DNA of 64,000 nucleotides, from the NCBI GenBank assembly GCA_029204225.1, contig CM055095.1, positions 37,720,597 through 37,784,596 on the forward strand. Reading direction: 5' to 3'. Within the stretch, counting starts at the first letter, position 1. Every line of letters begins with the position of its first letter. The notes below the pieces were generated by a model, which made no database searches, was not told the DNA's origin, and saw only the letters and a list, made by a program, of their open reading frames with translations. The translations under genes and the position numbers were made by a program. The stretch comes from Diphasiastrum complanatum. Its lineage: Eukaryota; Streptophyta; Lycopodiopsida; Lycopodiales; Lycopodiaceae. Positions 36,085 to 47,348 of this stretch are shown piece by piece.

Positions 36085-37036
36085 GAATGCATGATAATGA
36101 GATAGGTGGATTATTATAGATTATTGGTTAAAGTTTTTAGTCTTGTGTTCCCAAAATAGCAATTTCATGGCCTAACAGATTCCAAGACTGCGAGGGATAG
36201 TTGATTGGTAGTGCATGCACAATGGAGCTTGTCTTATTTCTTTGGAGAGAATTTCAATTGAAGTCAATGTAACCAGTCTGCTGAAAATTGTGCTCATTTA
36301 TGTGTAAGTATTGTTCTTAAAATCCTGAATCATTGCAATATTGGAGGTTTGAATGCAGAATGAGATTTTAATGATGGATTCTCCTGCCTCCTAGCACTTT
36401 TCAGGCTTCAGCTGTGAACTTTATTGTAGACATAGTAAGACTTTCAATCAAGAAATTTGGAGTTTTTGAAGACAGAAGCAATTAAGGGTTTAAGCAAAAC
36501 GATTTTTAAAATGTCGGCTTCCTTTTTGATAGTGTATGTTAGCCTTTTGTTGCATGCACCATGCAGTATTCTAGTCTATGATGATTACACACATCAATGA
36601 TCGCGGTGATAGGCTTCATATAACAAGGTTTTGCAAAAGAAACCAAGTTTTGGAAGGAGTCCAATGAGATGCAGGAGAGTCGCATCTCTACCATATGTAA
36701 CTTCAAACAGGACTCAATGTTGGCGGATAAACTTTAGGGTTTCATTATTTATAGAGGATGAATGCTTGTACAAAGACACTATTGGATGTAAGGAAGACAA
36801 TAGCCTTTGGTTACATTACAATACTTTTTCTAGGTAGCACGAGTGCTAGTCACTTCCAAAGGATGCAAAATCATATGCAACTTTGAATATATTCTTTTTA
36901 TAAGTACCAGCTTGAATTTATTCAAAATTATACTAAAAGATTTATATCAACTTAACTGATATTCAGAAACAAGTTGCTATTTTATATATATCACACTCTA
37001 GGTTAGTTACACTAGTAATCTCAATATACTTAGTAC

Positions 37037-37460
37037 CAAGGTTGCATCGAACCACGGTTCGAACCACCGAATCGTTAGGTACCGGTTCGAACCAGTTCTG
37101 CTGCATTTTTGACCCTCATGGTTTCTGGCAGCCTTGGATCTAATCAAGAATGTATCACAGTGTTTTTTTGTTATCTCTATCTTTTTTTTCGTTAAACAAA
37201 AGACTAGAACCTTGTATTAAGCTCCTACCAAATGATTTGAAAAAACCCTAATCTCTTTCACAAGAAAAGCAGAAATAATAGGAGGGGAGATTTCAGATTT
37301 TCAGAGCATCGGCAAGTTAGAATGAAGGTTCAAATTTAGAATCAATTAAAAAAAAATGTTCTAACCTTTTCCCGATTCGAACCGAGCTAGCCGGTTCGAA
37401 TCAGTTCGAATCGGGTCGAATCGGGTCGAATCGGCTGGTTCGAATTGGCTTGTAACCTTG
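37037..37460. mobile_element. hAT-type MITE with 8-bp target-site duplication
   Basis: The 424-base element starts CAAGGTTGCATCGAACC. Its other end, read in reverse complement, starts CAAGGTTACAAGCC and soon reaches TTCGAACC, so the ends are inverted repeats. It is flanked on both sides by CTTAGTAC (37029-37036 and 37461-37468). An 8-bp duplication and a CA-GG terminus fit the hAT superfamily. It has no coding capacity. The interior carries repeated GGTTCGAA/TTCGAATCGG motifs, densest near 37370-37440. Confidence 0.85.
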
Positions 37461-37468
37461 CTTAGTAC

Positions 37469-39515
37469 AAATTACAATTTAGTATCAGAGTCCAGAATTT
37501 AACAATACTAGTCAATAGTTAACAAATTTGCAACTTACATTCATGTTGTTTGTTCTAGCAAGCAGCTCAAGCCTTGGCCCCTCAATGGTTGCCTAGTTGC
37601 TCATGAGGAGGATAGGGTTTGGCATTTACTATTTACGGTCATAATGCATAAGGTTATTAATATGGACCTTGGTAATTAATTGAAGTTTAAGTTACTTGGG
37701 CTTCTTGTTGGGTCTTGAAAAATTAAATTTTGAATTCTAATCACATGTGAGCTATGAATATTCTAACTACTTGTAAGTGAATCGAGCTTATTGTCAATTT
37801 AAGGACATCTTTCTAGCTATATTTTAGTGACAAAAAGAATCTTTGAGAAAATCTTAAGCTCTTCATTAAGTAATTCAAGGAGAATAAAAGGAATAAGAGC
37901 TTTGCGAATAAAAAATGCATAACTATTTTCACCCAAAATGAGAATACTCCCAATAACTGACAAAAGATGTCCTATATAATAGTAATGAAACTAGCTTAGA
38001 AAGGGTGTAAGCTTGTTTAGAAAATGTCCAATTGTTCTTTGACATCAAGATATTTGGAAAAATTATTAAAAGTTTTTTTTGACTAGAACTTTTTATGAAC
38101 ATGCAAAAACATGTCTAGCATGTCATGGTGCTTTAGAACATGTTTCCTCTTTTTGAGGTTTAGGAACTCCAATTTGTAGTTGTGTATGTTATGTTGTCCA
38201 TAGGTTTGTCGCTATTGGTTGGCAACCACAATGACATCGTACCTTTAAGTGAGGTATGGAAACATATGACACTAAAATAACCCTTGAGATTGTCGTTGTT
38301 GTAACTATCATGAAATTGTGGAATGCTTCTTGTGGTAGGCTTAATATTTTGGAAGGCTTCTTGTGGTAGGTTTGATATTGCTTCATGTAATATTCCATAA
38401 TTTCAAATGATAGTAGAAAACGAGGTAGGAGAACATTTGTAGTACATCGTATAATTTGATGATAGTACAAAACTAGGTAGGCCACCTCAAAATTCAGTTT
38501 TATGTTAAGTCTTTAAAATTTTTGTTACTGTGACCTTGATTTAAGTCAAGAAAAGGGAGATTTATAAACACAAGTTGAAGAAAGCTTATGTATGTAAAAG
38601 AATTCCAATCATTATGCTAGCTCTTTGAACATGTGTTGAAATGAGTCACACCCATGAGAATAACTTGGGCTCAACCTAAGTAGGCATTGCCACATGGAAC
38701 TATCATGTGGTGCTGATAATTGGGCTGGGCTGAAACTATTTTGGGCAATACATTTAGGTGGTTCTTTGCATCTTGGCCCCTTAAATGTGTTGTCACATGT
38801 CATGGTATTTGTAGTGATGTGATCTTGTTTCACATGATGTAGAGTTACCTCATTTTCCATGCACGATTCTTGTCTAGATTAATGCTCTCTATCTTTAATC
38901 GTAGCTCTTAAGCCCTTTCATTAGCACTCACTCTATGATCACTCCCTCACCATTCCTTAATAATAATTTTGCTTTTATTAATGAAGGATGGGAAAACCCA
39001 TCAATGTACAAAAAGATGAAAGTATATAGAATGATAATGATAACCGACAAAGAGAACTTCATGTTCTCATTTTGTATGGAGAACTTTCCTCTTTTGATTC
39101 TATGTCCATCTCTTTCATATTTGAAAAGCTTAATAAAACCTAAAATATTAAAGGGCTACGGTGGCCCACAATGCCAATCACATTAAGAGGTGCAAAATGG
39201 TTGGCCCAATCATGTTTAGAGATGCAAATCACTTGGCCAACCATATTCTGAGGTTCTAGCTAGTTGGTCCAATCATGGAGAGAGATGGGGATCTAGAGGT
39301 CCAATCATCATGAGAGGTGGAATCCATGAGGTCCAATCAGATACAAGCATTCCCCAAGCTAGTAGATCTTGAGCTACTCCTATATGGAAGTGCTCTCTTA
39401 TTGTATATACAAGTTTTTGTGAAGCAATCTTTGTGACTGCACATTGTTTTTTCTCATATTCTCTCTTTACTCTGAGGGCTCACTCATCTTCTCTCTCGAG
39501 TTCTCTCTCTACTCG
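37469..39515. other. Intergenic stretch, no gene recognised
   Basis: No ORF shows family resemblance. A local imperfect duplication lies at 38325-38385 (GGCTTCTTGTGGTAGG twice). The rest is AT-rich sequence. Confidence 0.35.
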
Positions 39516-39519
39516 AGAG

Positions 39520-39524
39520 TAGGC

Positions 39525-39561
<37 letters not shown>
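39520..39561. repeat. (CT)n microsatellite
   Basis: About 20 CT units at 39530-39561, preceded by related CTCTCTCGAG sequence. Any Arg/Glu-rich ORF across it is a repeat artefact. Confidence 0.9.
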
Positions 39562-39562
<1 letters not shown>

Positions 39563-39759
39563 AAAGCTTGTTGAGAACTTACTTTTTTCATGTCCTTTGA
39601 TTGCTTTGAGTGCCAATTGAATGTGGACTCATTATGCATGAACTTGTGCTCTTGCCTTAGAATCAATCTAGAGGAAGATTGCAGGATGCAATCTATGTGA
39701 TAGATCTATGTGCAATGACAACTACATTAGAAGATCAATTGTAGGTGTTGTGAAGGTCT

Positions 39760-40065
39760 TCACACGTGTGAAACCTTTATAGTATGTACTCTCATCAAAT
39801 TTTTCAATGTGTCATTATCTTTGACTTTCACATGTTGAATACACCGAATCACGAAACTTCCAATTGTTTCATCCAAAGTATCGGCATCCATTGTAGGAAC
39901 ATGCAATAACTTTCCTTTTTGACGGGCTGCATGAACAATGATTGAGCATTTTCCAATACCAATTTGTTTTCCATGACAAGTTGCATTTGGATCCAATGAA
40001 AATATCTCACCAAGTCCACATTCTTCTGTGTTTATTGTAAGCACCACTAAAGTTCCCACTTTCAA
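39760..40065 (-). pseudogene. Possible En/Spm-type (Ptta) transposase C-terminal fragment
   Basis: An open frame of 101 residues. The pattern VGTLVVLTINTEECGLG, EIFSLDPNATCHGKQIG, then a conserved Cys (GKCSIIV) and TLDETIGSFVIR is similar to the C-terminal segment of plant Ptta/En/Spm transposases (pattern: hydrophobic strand, DP, GG..LG, C.V.V, T..DA...I.WP). This assignment is from memory of the family pattern and is tentative. No other transposase domains are visible nearby. Confidence 0.35.
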
Positions 40066-40863
40066 GTTATATTGAACACCTATAAAAGTTGAAGATTCAT
40101 TTACAATTTACGACATTCATGATCTAGGTTTGCTAAGATACCTTTTTTTATTGGAGCAAGATAGTGAAATTCTTCAATAGTAGAACTCATTATGTCATAT
40201 TTATTGCAAGCACCACTTAGTATTCCTAATTCCAAATTATATTCAACTTTTTGTACAAGCATAGATGTTCTCTTAGTATAAATTTCTATAGTACATTAGT
40301 TGAGCATGTCATCATCTAGCACTAAAATTTCATAACTAAAGATTCATTTCAATTTATTGTTTTTGATGAACTAGGTTAGCCAAAATATCATTTTTATTGA
40401 AACACAATAGTGTTGTTCTTTAGTAGTAAAAATAAACTCAATGAACCTAGTTTGTCAACATATATAATTATCATAAATTTAAGTTTAAAATCCAAGTTTT
40501 GTCAAGAAAAGTTCACAAAGGTATGACAATCCTAATTCGCTAATAACAAGAAAAAAAAATCATTAGGGCCCTTTTTGGACTACAAAAGGGCCTCTTCACT
40601 AATTATAATTAGTGTTTATGATGACACGTGTACCAATAGAATATTGACAACTAAGAGGGAATGGTCCATATGACATAGCAAATTCAATGGTGCAGATTAA
40701 ATCAAGTGTGGGTCCACAAAGTACACCTCTAACATTAACTCCAGATAAAGCGATAACTATGCCTACAAGTTAACATCAACTAGCCTGTCTATCTACTGTG
40801 AAAGTACTATACTTTAGGACCATAAATGGATCTACAAAAGATCCACAAGAGTGATTGGATGTT
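40066..40863. other. Intergenic stretch, no gene recognised
   Basis: AT-rich sequence between the transposase-like fragment and the left LTR of Copia G. I see no ORF with family resemblance and no repeat. Confidence 0.35.
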
Positions 40864-41451
40864 TGCTTAACAATCTATCAAAAAACTAGACACAAAAAAG
40901 CTGATCTAGATTGGCAATTTGACTAGCATTAACAATCAAAAGCATTGATCAACATTGAAATCTATAATATAGGCTGTAGTACGACCTTCAAGCTGAGAAA
41001 CAAGTAGAAATTGATTTGGTTTCATTTGGATCACAAAAACTCAATATACATAGTGAACTAGCTTGAGATTGCCAATGAGCTCCAAAAATATTCTATCTTC
41101 TCAATATGGGAGCTTGGAATACATAGCAAATTCGACTTCCTTCTTGAAGTTAGGGGGATTTCCTGCATGTAATAAGGAATTTAACTCACTCTTCTTGCCC
41201 TAAAATGAAACCCTAGAGTTATGCTTGGTAGGTAGCTAGTTGGTCAAATTTTCACCTTAAACTTAGGTGTAGGTCCTATAAAGTAGGGATGACCACCAAA
41301 TAGTCATGACCAACTCTCTTGACTTGACCTAAACTACATTAGGAGTGGGTTTCCATGTGGCATTTTGGCCTTACATGTGTGAAACCCAATTAAACACAAT
41401 ATTTACAATGTTCTACATGGCTAGATTTGCCAAATTAGGCTATTTTTCACA
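40864..41451 (-). repeat. 3' LTR of Copia G
   Basis: 588 bases. On the minus strand it starts TGTGAAAAATAGCC and ends GTTAAGCA (TG...CA). It matches 44611-45217 nearly base for base over most of its length; the main differences are a shorter segment near 40965 and single-base changes. Confidence 0.93.
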
Positions 41452-42684
41452 GTCCTCCTCAAATCTAGCTTTGGAAATAATAATGTATCTATATACAATT
41501 CTTAGACCTGATCTTAACATCAGAAATGAATCATGTTCAGGGTTAGAAGATGACTAATCAGCCCCTAGAGATGATGACATGATCTATCACCATATCCAAG
41601 ATAATGCTTCTTTGATCTTGATCTCCTCCAAGATGAATTGAAGAGTCTTGATTCTTCCTTGCACCTTTGCACTTGATTTCTTCCATGTTGAGTGAAGATG
41701 CATGAACTTGAAACTTGCTCCTCCTTGATCTTGATGCTTCTCTTTGAAGGAAATATGATGTCTCCATGTCTTGTGAAAATCACATTGATCAAGATCACAA
41801 AACATGTACTTGCTAATATTACCAAGATTTATTATGCTAGAATGACTAGTCCACAAACCATCAAAAGTAAGCATGATTTTCCTAATCTTGTAATTACAAG
41901 TGATCTTGAACTTCATGAGGCTACGTACTTACTTATGGAGATAAGTGTCCTTCAAGGATGTTTCACTTATTCTCATAAGAAGTTTACAATTTGCCTCTCC
42001 AAAAGAAAAAACACATTTTTCAAAACAATGAGTGATTAACTCATTCTTGCTCTTCCAAAATCCAAGAGCACTCATTTGATCAAACAACCAATTTACTCTT
42101 AATTGGTTCATAACAATTTTAAGATCACTAAGACATAAAAACTTGTTCTCAAACGAGTCATTACACATCTTATCTTCAACTTCCTTCTTGGTGAAGCCCT
42201 CAAGTTGCCTCATGTAGATCTCATAGCAAAAGGGTTCATCAAGCATTGAAGTTAGAAAAGTGCTGAAAGTGAATGGTTGAGAATCTTCCCCTTGATTACC
42301 TTAGCCAAGATAAGTGAGCCTTGAAGGCTCGTCCTTTGCCTTTGTGGATCTTCTTGGAGCACTTGATCTTTGAGGTGGATCCTCAAGATCTCCATCCCTT
42401 TGTTGCTCCTCCTCAATCCTTGCAAAATCATTGACACCAAGGTTGTTGATCTCACTTTCATTCACACAAGATACTAAATGGATCCAAGCATCTCTTGTCT
42501 AAACATATAAGAATGTTTCATGCATCTTATCACCACTATTTGGTACATGAAAGAAAGAGTGTACATTTGAATGAATGATTTCCTCTTTTGCCATAGCAAT
42601 TTTAGCATCCAACTTAAACAAACTACCTTGTTTAACACCATTTGCTATGCAATTATCATTCTTCAGTATGGAACGAACTCCATG
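41452..42684 (-). pseudogene. Copia G pol scraps
   Basis: Only short RT traces can be matched. EIYMRQLEGFTKKEVEDKMC (42.24-42.16 kb) corresponds to the RT segment EEIYM.QPEGF...G.E..VC. It is followed by unmatched short frames. Integrase, the YVDD box and a clear RNase H are not found. Confidence 0.6.
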
Positions 42685-43860
42685 CTAGAAGTGAACATGT
42701 AAACCATCATCCATTAGTTGTCCAACACTAAGCAAGCCCTTGGTAATTGATGGTACAAAAAGGACATTGTCTAGATCCATCCTTTTGCTAGATCCTAGAC
42801 TTAATGAGATGGTATCAACACTATCTATCTTACACTCTTGATCATTTTCTAAAGAAAAAAATTTACTAGCACCATTGAAAGAGTGTAAGGTTGAGAATGT
42901 GTCCTTTTGGAAAGTCATGTGGGATCTAGCCCCACTATCAATCCACCAAGTGTCCTTTGAGTTGCTTTTGCTTGTGTGGGTGGATGTAGATATTATCAAA
43001 GATGAGATCTCCTCATCTTCATCCTTCTGATATGCAAGGTTCCCTTGTTTGTCCTCCTCCTCTTTTGCTCTTAGCCTCTTGTAGCATTCGAATGCATAAT
43101 GCCCCTTCTTTCCACAAAAGAAGCATTTTTGCTTTGACTTTTTCTTTGAGCTTGATGCATCATCCTCTTCTTTGGCCTCTTTGGGATGCTTCTTCTTTCC
43201 ATTAGTCTTATTTTTGCCCTTGAATGGGAAATTGGCTTTCTCATCTCCATCCTGCAAAGACAATGAACTCATTCTTGCCTTGGCGTGGAGCATCCTACAT
43301 TCTTCAGCCACTAATACACTATGAAGTTTTTCTATAGTTGGCAAACTATCTTGGATGGCAAAACTTTGGACCAAATTTGCAAAGTCATCTCCTAGACCAT
43401 TAAGGACAATTTGTACAAGCTCTCCATCTTGAATATTCTCTCCAATGGAAGCCAACTCCCTATTTAGAGACTTGATTCTGAGTACATAATCCTGGGCACT
43501 CTCCTCACTTCTCCTCATGCTTTGCAAAATCTGATTTCTAAGCATGAGAACTCTAGAAGTGTTGCTAGATTCATAGATTGATTTTAAAGACTCCCAAGCC
43601 TCTTTACCACTAGTACATGCTGGTACTTCTCTCAACAAATCATTGCTCACATTCATCTTCACACAATGAAGTGCAAGCCTAGATCTCTTCTTGTATCTAG
43701 CTAACTCCTGTGAACTTAGAGGTTCATCTTCATCCTCAATCAAGAACTCATAAAGGTCTTGGAGCACCATGAGTGACTCCATCCTAACCTTCCAAACATC
43801 ATAATTTTTAGAATTCAATCGCTCACTAGCTTCTAGAAGGTATGCTCCAATAGATCCCAT
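42685..43860 (-). CDS. Copia G gag-protease polyprotein fragment
   Basis: An uninterrupted frame of 391 residues from the ATG at 43860 (MGSIGAYLLEASERL). The gag core follows: NYDVWKVRMESLM near 20-32, CVKMNVSNDLL, SGKEAWESLKSIYE and IVLNGLGDDFANLVQSF. A Lys-rich segment precedes the zinc knuckle CFFCGKKGHYAFEC (CX2CX4HX4C). The protease has its catalytic DSG in TWWIDSGARSHMT and then VLFVPSITKGLLSVGQL. The frame ends inside the pre-integrase region. The absence of any stop over 1.17 kb is notable in a window where every other retroelement frame is broken, so this is either recent or maintained. It is close in sequence to the gag-protease at 2.2-2.8 kb. Confidence 0.92.
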   Translation of the reverse strand: MGSIGAYLLEASERLNSKNYDVWKVRMESLMVLQDLYEFLIEDEDEPLSSQELARYKKRSRLALHCVKMNVSNDLLREVPACTSGKEAWESLKSIYESSNTSRVLMLRNQILQSMRRSEESAQDYVLRIKSLNRELASIGENIQDGELVQIVLNGLGDDFANLVQSFAIQDSLPTIEKLHSVLVAEECRMLHAKARMSSLSLQDGDEKANFPFKGKNKTNGKKKHPKEAKEEDDASSSKKKSKQKCFFCGKKGHYAFECYKRLRAKEEEDKQGNLAYQKDEDEEISSLIISTSTHTSKSNSKDTWWIDSGARSHMTFQKDTFSTLHSFNGASKFFSLENDQECKIDSVDTISLSLGSSKRMDLDNVLFVPSITKGLLSVGQLMDDGLHVHF

Positions 43861-44610
43861 CTTACCAATGATTAAGAGATAGATTTGACTGACTTTGAAA
43901 CTCACAAAGGTCTCACACTTGTAGTGTTTTACTCAAATTGGATTTCTAATGCAATAAATGGACTTATAATAACAGTTCTATCACTCTCTCACAAAGCTGG
44001 AATGAAGATAAGATGATGTGAAATCTACTTACAATCAAATCTTGCCATTTTTTCACTCTATTGAGTACTCTTGAAAAAATCAATGAACACAAAGTAGATT
44101 GAACTTCTTGACCCTCCCTAAGTTCTTTTCCAAAATTTTCTCACTAGAAACTTCCTCTCTTTGGACTTCTAGTCACAGTTCTTACACTCCCTCACAAAGA
44201 AGAAATGAAGATTAGATGAGAATCTATCAAAGACTTATCAAATCCTACCAATTTTCACCATATTTGGAGAAAAACATAACTAAATCTCCCACACTCTTTT
44301 TGATGTACTTTCAAGACCTGTAAAACAAGTTTATAGGACCTGATTTCAGCCTAGATTAATTAGATCTCATGATCCTATGTCAAATCTAATCAATGGCCCT
44401 CAATCTTGGTAGCTTATCCTAAGATTTCCACCAAAAATTACATCAAAAGCTCACAAATTGAATTTCTTTGGATCAAATAAATATCATGCATTAAATGCAG
44501 GTTCAGAGGTCCCCAAATGTGTGAAAAGTATAGATTTGGATCCTTACCAATTTTGGGATCAAATCCCCTCACCAAAATCAAGATCCTAGCTCGCCCTCTT
44601 AATACTAGCT
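43861..44610 (-). other. 5' untranslated leader of Copia G
   Basis: About 750 bases between the 5' LTR and gag, without a gene. A degraded tRNA-Met-type primer-binding site (TAGTATTAAGAGGGC on the minus strand) lies at about 44609-44595. Confidence 0.6.
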
Positions 44611-45217
44611 TGCTTAACAATCTATCAAAAAACTAGACACAAAAAAGTTGATCTAGATTGGCAAATTGACAAACAACAAGCATTAACAATCAAAAGCATT
44701 GATCAACATTGAAATACGAGCCCACATGTGTGTACTACAGTCTGTAGTACGGCCTTCAAGCTGAGAAACAAGTAGAAATTGATTTGGTTTCATTTGGATC
44801 ACAAAAACTCAATATACATAGTGAACTAGCTTGAGATTGCCAATGAGCTCCAAAAATATTCTATCTTCTCACTATGGGAGCTTGGAATACATAGCAAATT
44901 TGACTTCCTTCTTGAAGTTAGGTGGATTTTCAGCATGTAATAAGGAATTTAACTCACTCTTCTTGCCCTAAAATGAAACCCTAGAGTTATGCTTGGTAGG
45001 TAGCTAGTTGGTCAAATTTTCACCTTAAACTTAGGTGTAGGTCCTATAAAGTAGGGATGACCACCAAATAGACATGACCAACTCTCTTGACTTGACCTAA
45101 CCTACATTAGGAGTGGGTTCCATGTGGCATTTTGGCCTTACATGTGTGGAACCCAATTATATACAATATTACAATGTTCTACATGGCTAGATTTGCCAAA
45201 TTAGGCTATTTTTCACA
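44611..45217 (-). repeat. 5' LTR of Copia G
   Basis: 607 bases, same termini as the 3' copy. Compared with the copy at 40864-41451 it has about 19 extra bases near 44740 (GAGCCCACATGTGTGTAC region). The close match suggests a relatively recent insertion. Confidence 0.93.
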
Positions 45218-45283
45218 TCTACTAGCAACCATATGCTAAGTGAGCTTAGTCCTTATTTCAAATCTTGAATGTTCACAAGTTTG

Positions 45284-45492
<209 letters not shown>

Positions 45493-45597
45493 TCATTTTG
45501 TATACTCAACATTCTTTTTCTTTCATTTCTGTTCAACTTACCTAAAGCTCTCACACACTATTTTGCATATCTTACATTATCATTACATCATAAATTA

Positions 45598-46900
45598 TGG
45601 CCTCCAGTCAATCAAGGAAGCCCAAGAATCAACTGGCTTCCATTGTTGCACACATCAAAGATGCCAATGTCTCATAAATTCTCAACTTTTGACTGGGTTT
45701 ACATGCAACCTCTGGCAAAGGAACTCACAAGGTTGCAAAGAGAAAGCAAAACAACCAAGACTACCATTGGAAATGAAGGATCCACAATTTCAAGATCGAC
45801 CAAAACGACGAATATCTTGCAAAAGTGCAACACATATACATGCGTTGAGATATTTTATTTCGGGATGTGGCTGTTGCTGATAGAACCATATAGTCACATT
45901 GTAAGTCCCACCTCTTTTATTCTTGTGTTAAATATTATGTTTGAATTTTTATTATGACATTGTAATGGATAAGAATGTTGTATGAATGCCGGGTGCAGAT
46001 GTCTTTCCTTCAAATAGCTGGCAAAACGTGAAGTCCTTCACTGGAAAATTCTCTGCCATACACGTCAAATATGGAGAACTGATATATGGTGGGTTGACAT
46101 CCTCTACTCTAATCAAAATGGGCATTTTCGTTTACGATCACATGTACGAAGTTCCAAAAAAAAAAACTTCGGCCAGGGCAAATTAGCACCAATTTCTGAG
46201 CCTACGATCAATTCTCATGAGTGACCATATGTTGACCAGTTGACTATTGAATTAATGAGGAGGCAACTTCTTAAAGAGATTATTGATAATATGAAGCCAA
46301 CATTCGGATCCAAACGAGTCTACACTAGCATCTATGTGCTGATCACTATATTTGTTGCCATATTTAAGGTAGTCCCCTTTAGGATAACATATTTGTTGCA
46401 GGGGATTCAAAGGAAATGGAGACAAAGGAGATTTAATAAGGTGTAAGCTCTCTTGTCAAACAATGACCATAAGGTATCAAACATGCTCCTTAAGTTTCAT
46501 CTATAGGCGATATAAGTTTGCTCATGGCTGATGGGACGCGTTGGACGCTGAGACAAATCAGCAAAAAGTGAAATATCCATACATTTTCTCCATGATGAAA
46601 TACAAGAAGTTCATATCAATAGGGAGTGCAGCCTAGAAGATCTTCGACATATGCTTGGATTGACTTTTGCTGATGTGCCAGCAAATTTGTTTTCACTTGT
46701 AATGGACAAAATGTAAGTCCCTAATTTGCATCAGATTCTTGAATTTCAAATAGTAATGCTGAATACATATAGAAGGATTATTAATTTTGTGTCTGGTTTT
46801 GCAAATACATAGACGAGCCGAAAAAGATCAGATTTGTGTTTCATTTTAACAATCATGGACATTAGGAGTCTAATGGGAATAAAGGATTTTATGTAATGAC
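45598..46900 (+). other. Unrecognised gene-like fragments upstream of H3-like gene B
   Basis: Several short frames look exon-like but match no family I know. A possible start is at 45598 (MASSQSRKPKNQLASIV). Others are a frame with HVKYGELIYGGLTSSTLIKM (46000s), one with LTIELMRRQLLKEIIDNMKP (46240-46446), and one with ECSLEDLRHMLGLTFADV (about 46630-46690) followed by a consensus GTAAGT donor. Stops separate them. They may be a decayed multi-exon gene on the plus strand. Confidence 0.25.
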
Positions 46901-47227
46901 ATATAGAAAGCACAATTAGTTGGTTGTGTTTAGACTCTATTCAAATATGATTGGTTGTGTTTTGACTTTACTCTTGCATTATCACAATTCATATGCCTGT
47001 TAGTACATTCGTGGATGTCTAAGTAAGGTTGAGACAACTTGTTAGGGTTTTAATCGTTTAGTGATATGCATTTTATCAATAATATTGGTTTTCAATCAGG
47101 TTTCTTTGAAGGTCTCTGTTAACTTGCAATTCAGATCTCTACTCATGCGCCAAGACATGAATATACTATATTTGGAATAGAGGCCAAAATATTTATAGGA
47201 TCACTTACTAAAAATAGAACCCTTCAC

Positions 47228-47235
47228 TATATAAG
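47228..47235 (+). promoter_or_regulatory. TATA box of H3-like gene B
   Basis: TATATAAG, 114 bases upstream of the ATG at 47349. An AGGCCAAAA motif lies about 45 bases farther upstream, as at gene A. The following leader is pyrimidine-rich (TCCTCATTTTTCCACTTC). Confidence 0.55.
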
Positions 47236-47348
47236 GGTGTTTGGGTCCTCATTTTTCCACTTCATCCCTCGAGTGTTAGAGTGTCAGTTTTCAAAGAGTT
47301 TCCGTTTTCCAGATTTTGTGTTTTTTGATACGTGTTCACGAGGAAGAT

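Larger units (their letters stand above)
40864..45217 (-). mobile_element. Copia G: two-LTR element with open gag-protease and deleted pol
   Basis: Direct LTRs at 40864-41451 and 44611-45217 enclose only 3.16 kb. On the minus strand the order is 5' LTR (44.6-45.2 kb), a degraded primer-binding site (TAGTATTAAGAG, just inside), an open gag-protease frame (43860-42685), degenerate pol scraps (42.5-41.5 kb), a polypurine tract (GAGGAGGAC) and the 3' LTR. Integrase and most of RT/RNase H are missing, so it could only move with help from another element. The 5-base flanks (ATGTT left, TCTAC right) do not match, so no target-site duplication is visible. Confidence 0.9.

Noticed and set aside
41565..42039. 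Overlapping ORFs of 86-115 codons inside Copia G as separate genes
   Set aside because: They overlap on both strands within the element, show no conserved motifs and lie where pol should be.
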